Both the position numbers and the translations under genes were made by a program. This document shows, in pieces, positions 59,660 through 64,000 of a stretch of DNA of 64,000 nucleotides. Under the pieces are notes generated by a model, which was not told the DNA's origin, did not search any database, and worked only from the letters and a program-made list of their open reading frames with translations. This DNA comes from Streptomyces tibetensis (lineage in GTDB: Bacteria > Actinomycetota > Actinomycetes > Streptomycetales > Streptomycetaceae). Numbering within the stretch: the first letter of the stretch is position 1; each line of letters opens with the position of its first letter. The stretch covers positions 62,001-126,000 of the forward strand of contig NZ_SZVW01000010.1 of the NCBI RefSeq assembly GCF_007655005.1, read 5' to 3'.

Positions 59660-61279
59660 ATGGGACACCTCGAAGCCGCGCACCTGGAGTACTACCTGCC
59701 CGATGGAAGGGCGCTGCTGGGTGATGTCTCGTTCCGGGTGGGGGAGGGGGCCGTCGTGGCCCTCGTCGGGCCCAACGGCGCCGGGAAGACCACCCTGCTC
59801 CGGATGCTCGCCGGTGAGCTCAAGCCGCACGGCGGCTCCGTGGTCGTCGGCGGCGGACTCGGGGTCATGCGGCAGTTCGTGGGATCCGTACGCGACGAGA
59901 CGACCGTGCGGGACCTGCTCGTGTCCGTCGCGACGCCCCGCATCCGTGAGGCCGCGCAGGCCGTCGACAAGGCCGAGCACGCCATCATGACCGTCGACGA
60001 CGAGGCTGCCCAGCTGGCGTACGCGCAGGCCCTCGCGGACTGGGCCGAGGCCCGCGGCTACGAGGCCGAGACGCTGTGGGACATGTGCACCACGGCCGCG
60101 CTCGGGGTGCCGTACGACAAGGCGCAGTTCCGGGAGGTCCGCACCCTCTCCGGCGGCGAGCAGAAGCGGCTCGTCCTGGAGGCGCTGCTGCGCGGCACGG
60201 ACGAGGTGCTGCTCCTCGACGAGCCCGACAACTACCTCGACGTCCCCGGCAAACGGTGGCTGGAGGAGCGGCTGAAGGAGACCCGCAAGACGGTCCTGTT
60301 CGTCTCCCACGACCGTGAACTCCTCGCCCGGGCCGCCGAGAAGATCATCTCCCTGGAGCCCGGCCCCGTGGGCGCCGACGCCTGGGTGCACGGCGGCGGC
60401 TTCGCCACCTTCCACGAGGCCCGGCGCGAGCGCTTTGCCCGCTTCGAGGAGCTGCGTAAGCGCTGGGACGAGAAGCACGCACAGCTGAAGAAGCTCGTGC
60501 TGACGCTGCGTCAGGCTGCCGCCGTCAGCCATGAGATGGCCTCCCGCTACGCGGCCGCGCAGACCCGGCTGCGCAAGTTCGAGGAGGCCGGCCCGCCCCC
60601 GGAGCCGCCGCGCGAGCAGGACATCAGGATGCGCATCAAGGGCGGCCGCACCGGCGTCCGGGCGGTCACCTGCGCGAACCTGGAGCTCACCGGCCTGATG
60701 AAGCCCTTCGACCTGGAGGTCTTCTACGGCGAACGCGTCGCGGTCCTCGGCTCCAACGGCTCCGGCAAGTCCCACTTCCTGCGCCTGCTCGCCGGCGACG
60801 ACGTGGCACACACGGGGGACTGGAAGCTGGGCGCCCGGGTCGTGCCCGGCCACTTCGCCCAGACGCACGCCCACCCGGAGCTGGAGGGCCGCACGCTCCT
60901 CGACATCCTGTGGAAGGACCACGCACAGGACCGCGGCGCCGCGTCCTCGCGGCTGCGCCGCTACGAGCTCACCCAGCAGGCGGAGCAGACGTTCGAGCGT
61001 CTCTCCGGCGGCCAGCAGGCCCGCTTCCAGATCCTTCTGCTGGAGCTCCAGGGCGTGACGGCGCTGCTGCTGGACGAGCCGACCGACAACCTGGACCTGG
61101 AGTCCGCCGAGGCGCTCCAGGAGGGCCTGGAGGCCTTCGACGGCACGGTCCTCGCTGTCACCCACGACCGCTGGTTCGCCCGCTCCTTCGACCGCTTCCT
61201 CGTCTTCGGCAGCGACGGCCGGGTCCGGGAGACCCCGGACCCGGTCTGGGACGAACGCAGGGTGGAACGCGCCCGTTAG
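59660..61279 (+). CDS. ABC-F family ATPase
   Basis: 539-aa cytosolic protein with two ABC domains and no membrane part. Domain 1: GPNGAGKTT, LSGGEQKRLVLE and LLLDEPDNYLD. Domain 2: GSNGSGKSH, LSGGQQARFQI and LLLDEPTDNLD. The inter-domain linker (about 255-330) has a helical hairpin of the size that reaches the ribosome P site. It may be a translation factor like EttA; not clearly a resistance protein. It converges with the Vms1-like gene. Confidence 0.93.
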   Translation: MGHLEAAHLEYYLPDGRALLGDVSFRVGEGAVVALVGPNGAGKTTLLRMLAGELKPHGGSVVVGGGLGVMRQFVGSVRDETTVRDLLVSVATPRIREAAQAVDKAEHAIMTVDDEAAQLAYAQALADWAEARGYEAETLWDMCTTAALGVPYDKAQFREVRTLSGGEQKRLVLEALLRGTDEVLLLDEPDNYLDVPGKRWLEERLKETRKTVLFVSHDRELLARAAEKIISLEPGPVGADAWVHGGGFATFHEARRERFARFEELRKRWDEKHAQLKKLVLTLRQAAAVSHEMASRYAAAQTRLRKFEEAGPPPEPPREQDIRMRIKGGRTGVRAVTCANLELTGLMKPFDLEVFYGERVAVLGSNGSGKSHFLRLLAGDDVAHTGDWKLGARVVPGHFAQTHAHPELEGRTLLDILWKDHAQDRGAASSRLRRYELTQQAEQTFERLSGGQQARFQILLLELQGVTALLLDEPTDNLDLESAEALQEGLEAFDGTVLAVTHDRWFARSFDRFLVFGSDGRVRETPDPVWDERRVERAR

Positions 61280-61333
61280 GGGCTGTGCCCCCTGGAGGGG
61301 CGCGGGGAACCGCGCGACCAGCCACGAGGTACC
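61279..61333. repeat. dispersed Streptomyces intergenic element with GNRA-capped hairpin
   Basis: GGGGC-TGT-GCCCC (61279-61291) is followed by GCGCGG-GGAA-CCGCGC (61300-61315), a perfect six-base stem closed by a GGAA (GNRA) tetraloop, and then ACCAGCCACGAG. From memory, this GGGGCGCGGGGAAC...GCGCGACCAGCC sequence recurs between genes in many Streptomyces genomes. Here it lies just after the ABC-F stop in a convergent region. Function unknown; could end transcription. Confidence 0.65.
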
Positions 61334-61388
61334 CGCACACGCGGCATCCGAGACACCGCTGCGGAGGCTGGGCGCACAAAAACCCCGC

Positions 61389-62489
61389 TCACTTCCAGCG
61401 CAGCAGTGCGCCGAGGCCCCCCACCGGCACATCCTCCTGGGAAACAGCCAGCGCCGGCGCGTCCGTGGCCACCGCGGAACGGATCAGCGCGTCGTCGGCC
61501 CGAGCCGGCCACGAGTGCTGCTCGCCGAGGACCTTCAGGTCCGTGCGGCGCACCGCGAGCTGGTCGGGGTCCTCCCCGATCCACACCTCGCGGTGCGCGT
61601 CGGGCCCGTCCACCCTGACCAGCAACTCGTCGATGCGGTGCTCCCGCGCCGCCTCGACCAGCGCAGGCACGCCCTCGGCGGCTGAGGGCCGGCCCTCGTC
61701 GTCCGGGGTGCGGGCCGCGCGGAAGCGTTCCAGTTCCGCCTCGGCCTGCCGCCCCACATGCTCGGCCCGGGCCCGCTCCACGTCCTCGTCGAGCAGCCGG
61801 CTGCCCGCGCCGTGCGGCGCCTCCACCACCAGGTCGTGCAGCCGCTTGGGCAGCCGCTCGTGCACGGACCGCCGTTCCCGGTCGTCGCCGACGAGAATCA
61901 GCAGGTCGGCCTTGGTCTCCTCCTGGCACACCGCGAGCGCGTCGGCGATCTCCACGGCGTTGTGCTCCCAGGTGTTCTCCACCCGCAGCTGGAAATGCCG
62001 CTCGGACCAGTCCGCGGAGGCCGTCCGGTGCACCGGCCACTGCCGCCCGGTGACGCTCCCGGCGTCCTCCCGGCCCAGTGCGTTGCGCAGCTCGAAATCC
62101 GCGCCCTTGCGGTCGACGTACGCCACCACGCACACCGGGTCCTCCCCGGCCAGCTCCAGCAGCGGTGCGACCCGCGGCAGCGGCGCCCATTCGGCCCAGT
62201 CACCGCCCTGCGGGGGACGGACCAGCGGCGGGTCGAGGACGACCTCGCCGGCGCGGGCGAAGAGGGCCCGGCCGTGCGGCTCCGAGGAGTGCTTCAGATC
62301 CTCGATCGCGCTGCGCACGGCCTGGCACGTCGCCTCGTCCGCTCCCTGTTCGGCCAGTCGCCCGGCCATCGCCCGGGCGGTCAGCTCCCGCTCGTGAGGA
62401 GTGCCCTCCGTGTGCCGTGAGGTGTCGACGTACACGGAGGCCCAAGGCCCGGGGTGTTCGTACAGTGGGTGCAGAAAGGCGAGATCCAT
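61389..62489 (-). CDS. Vms1/baeRF-like release-factor family protein
   Basis: 366-aa protein resembling the bacterial eRF1-like (baeRF, Rv2629-type) group, whose relatives free peptides from tRNA on stalled ribosomes. Middle: ADLLILVGDDRERRSVHERLP; end: EHRIDELLVRVDG and LIRSAVATDAPAL. A GGQ-like motif is not found, so catalysis is uncertain. ATG 62489 follows GGGAGG. It is divergent from a DUF6158-like gene, which fits a stress operon arrangement. Confidence 0.82.
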   Translation of the reverse strand: MDLAFLHPLYEHPGPWASVYVDTSRHTEGTPHERELTARAMAGRLAEQGADEATCQAVRSAIEDLKHSSEPHGRALFARAGEVVLDPPLVRPPQGGDWAEWAPLPRVAPLLELAGEDPVCVVAYVDRKGADFELRNALGREDAGSVTGRQWPVHRTASADWSERHFQLRVENTWEHNAVEIADALAVCQEETKADLLILVGDDRERRSVHERLPKRLHDLVVEAPHGAGSRLLDEDVERARAEHVGRQAEAELERFRAARTPDDEGRPSAAEGVPALVEAAREHRIDELLVRVDGPDAHREVWIGEDPDQLAVRRTDLKVLGEQHSWPARADDALIRSAVATDAPALAVSQEDVPVGGLGALLRWK

Positions 62490-62583
62490 GGTTCCTCCCG
62501 GATGCCGCTCGGGGGTAGTGCTCAGTTGCTCCGGGGGCGGGTACCCGGACCGCAGAGACGAACACGACGAGCGGGGCGACACA

Positions 62584-62841
62584 ATGACCGGAGTGGAACC
62601 TGACCGGCTGGACGACCAGCAGCTCATGAAAGAGCTCGAGACCATCCACCGCACGCGCCACGACACACTGCTCTACGGCTCGAACGACGCGCTGCGCGCC
62701 CACAACGAGCGCATGGCGCAGCTGGAGGGCGAGTACCTGCGCCGCAACCCGCGCCGCCCGGTGGCCGCAGGCCGCACGCGCGAAGGGGCCCGGGAGCGGG
62801 GGAGCGGGGAGTCGACGACTCCCACGACCCCCGGCACCTGA
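62584..62841 (+). CDS. DUF6158-like small protein
   Basis: 85-aa hydrophilic protein: LDDQQLMKELETIHRTRHDTLLYGSNDALRAHNERMAQLEGEYLRRNP, one helical segment, then an Arg/Gly/Ser/Thr-rich tail. It is common in actinomycetes, with unknown function. It starts with ATG 62584 after GAGCGGGGCG. The 94-base intergenic region before it is shared with the Vms1-like gene. Confidence 0.82.
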   Translation: MTGVEPDRLDDQQLMKELETIHRTRHDTLLYGSNDALRAHNERMAQLEGEYLRRNPRRPVAAGRTREGARERGSGESTTPTTPGT

Positions 62842-62977
62842 GCCCCTCTCCTGCGAGCGGAGCGCGCCCACCGGCTCGCCGGGTCCTGCTGAACCACGCG
62901 GGCGAAGCTCCGCGCAGTGGCACGCACGGTTCGGCAGTGCCCGCACGATTCGAAGGCCCCGGCCGGCGGGAGCGCCG

Positions 62978-63520
62978 TCAGGCGGCCTCCTGGGCGAAGA
63001 CGTCGAGGAAGGTCTCGCAGAACGCCTTCAGATCGTCCGGCTTGCGGCTGGTGACCAGCTTGTTCGCCCCGTGGTCACAGACCTGCACCTGCTGGTCGAC
63101 CCAGGTGCCGCCCGCGTTGCGGATGTCGGTCTGCAGGCTCGGCCAGGAGGTGAGTTCCCGGCCGCGTACGACGTCCGCCTCGACCAGCGTCCACGGCGCG
63201 TGGCAGATCGCCGCCACAGGGCGGCCGTGCTCGAAGAAGTCCCTGATGAACGCGACGGCCTTGTCGTCCATCCGCAGGAAGTCCGGGTTGGCGACACCGC
63301 CCGGCAGCACGAGAGCACCGAACGAGTCAGGCGCGGTGTCGCCCACGACCTCGTCTACGGGGAACGTGTCCGCCTTGTCGAGGTGGTTGAAGGCCTGGAT
63401 CTCACCCTGCTGTGTCGACACCAGCACGGGCTCGTGACCGGCGTCCTTCGCGGCCTGCCACGGATCGGTCAGCTCGACCTGCTCGACGCCCTCGGGCGCG
63501 ACCAGAAACGCGATACGCAT
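62978..63520 (-). CDS. DJ-1/PfpI-family protein
   Basis: 180-aa protein. The nucleophile elbow is AAICHAPWTL, with the reactive Cys in ICHAP; LVLPGGVANPDFLR is the second family signature. VTSRKPDDLKAFCETFL is at the end. It is of the general stress protein 18/YhbO type, proposed to be a chaperone or to repair glyoxal damage. The window puts it between DUF6158 and a CBS protein. Confidence 0.93.
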   Translation of the reverse strand: MRIAFLVAPEGVEQVELTDPWQAAKDAGHEPVLVSTQQGEIQAFNHLDKADTFPVDEVVGDTAPDSFGALVLPGGVANPDFLRMDDKAVAFIRDFFEHGRPVAAICHAPWTLVEADVVRGRELTSWPSLQTDIRNAGGTWVDQQVQVCDHGANKLVTSRKPDDLKAFCETFLDVFAQEAA

Positions 63521-63652
63521 GATGTCAACGTCCTTTCCCGGAGCGACGGCGCTCCGGCGCGCCGTCGCTCCCTGTCCGGTTCTCGTGTTCTCGTGGTTCT
63601 CGTTCTTCGTGTCGGCGGTGGCTGGCGCCGATCCGCTCGGCCCGATCCGGGC

Positions 63653-64000
63653 TCACGCGTCGCCCGGGGCGTCCGGGACGGCCCGGCTGATGTCGGCGAG
63701 TGCCGACGCCGGGTCCTCGGCCTCGGCCACGTCGCCGAGGCTCACGATCCCGACCGGCAGTCCGTTCTCCACCACCGGCAGCCGGCGCACCGCGTGCTCG
63801 CGCATCAGCTCCACCGCGGTCGTCACCCGGTCGTCCGGCGCCACCGTCACCGGATTCCTGGTGCACACGGTCCGCGCGCTGACCGTCATCGGGTCGGCGC
63901 CGTCCGCGACGGCCCGTACGGTGATGTCACGGTCGGTGAGCACGCCGATCACGTCCTGCCCCTCGGCCACCACCACGTCGCCGATGTTCTGCGTCCGCAT
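63653..64000 (-). CDS. CBS-domain protein (5' partial)
   Basis: Minus-strand frame that runs off the right edge; the ATG at 64000 lies within what should be the first CBS domain (MRTQNIGDVVVAEGQDVIGVLTDRDI). The second CBS domain reads PVTVAPDDRVTTAVELMREHAVRRLPVVENGLPVGIVSLGDVAEA. Such proteins bind adenine nucleotides. About 115 residues are visible and about 25 are missing. Stress-associated CBS proteins of this size are common in Streptomyces. Confidence 0.85.
   Translation of the reverse strand: MRTQNIGDVVVAEGQDVIGVLTDRDITVRAVADGADPMTVSARTVCTRNPVTVAPDDRVTTAVELMREHAVRRLPVVENGLPVGIVSLGDVAEAEDPASALADISRAVPDAPGDA

Noticed and set aside
62490..62583. Sigma-B-type promoter based on GGGTAC in the divergent region before the DUF6158-like gene
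   Set aside because: No matching -35 GNNT at 14-16 bases upstream of GGGTAC could be found.
1..64000. tRNA, rRNA, CRISPR arrays and insertion sequences
   Set aside because: None of the expected structures, repeats or transposase motifs was seen on either strand, though short RNAs could be missed by eye.

Overview
This 64 kb window is chromosomal DNA of a Streptomyces or a very close actinomycete. GC content is very high, coding regions have strong third-position GC, GTG starts and GGAGG ribosome sites are common, and many genes are coupled by ATGA/GTGA overlaps. TTA codons are almost absent. Gene order (pssA-psd beside a ccr cluster, followed later by gvpOAFGYZJLSK) matches what I remember of a conserved Streptomyces chromosomal region; no database was consulted. 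I saw no tRNA, rRNA, CRISPR array, transposase, phage or integrase.

Left part (1-12.4 kb): a 5'-truncated alpha/beta hydrolase; a Tat-exported GH2 beta-galactosidase with a LamG domain inside its TIM barrel; an ArsR/SmtB repressor with a complete alpha-5 metal site and a likely operator, divergent from an alkylation-repair pair (Ada-AlkA fusion and Ogt); three consecutive minus-strand genes that all act on NAD/ADP-ribose chemistry (ADP-ribosylglycohydrolase, Nudix, Sir2); glycerate kinase; a cytoplasmic-type hydrolase.

Central metabolic block (12.6-23.5 kb, all minus strand): psd-pssA for phosphatidylethanolamine synthesis, then a tight ethylmalonyl-CoA operon (ccr, ecm/meaA, mcl, MaoC-type hydratase, acyl-CoA dehydrogenase) that converts crotonyl-CoA toward glyoxylate and propionyl-CoA/methylmalonyl-CoA. 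Upstream are a TetR regulator and a double-domain 3-hydroxyacyl-CoA dehydrogenase. Several inverted repeats in the intergenic regions are candidate operators.

Middle (24-47 kb): a TTA-containing HEAT-repeat gene, GNAT, RidA, secreted S33 peptidase, a SplB-like radical SAM protein with a LexA-like site, an SRPBCC protein, an MFS exporter with a tail of carboxypeptidase-regulatory repeats, a PAS-GAF-PP2C-HATPase phosphatase, a methyltransferase, a secreted CE2-like esterase with a TTA codon, and an overlapping four-peptidase operon (M55, M20, S9, S66). Then come an S15-like secreted hydrolase, GNAT, VOC, holin-like protein, SDR, YqeY and an F420-type oxidoreductase.

Right part (47-64 kb): an NDH-2-like flavoprotein with a ten-unit repeat tail, coupled by overlaps to a transketolase and a stand-alone LigD-type polymerase that carries a palindromic insertion; the gas vesicle operon gvpOAFGYZJLSK ending in a strong terminator; a 56-aa hydrophobic protein; a methyltransferase, MOSC protein and ABC-F ATPase; and stress-type proteins (Vms1/baeRF-like, DUF6158-like, DJ-1/PfpI, CBS). 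The most unusual signals are the palindromic insertion in the LigD polymerase, the asymmetric double dehydrogenase, the ADP-ribose gene trio, a 7-codon mini-cistron bridging gvpL and gvpS, and several perfect palindromes upstream of genes.
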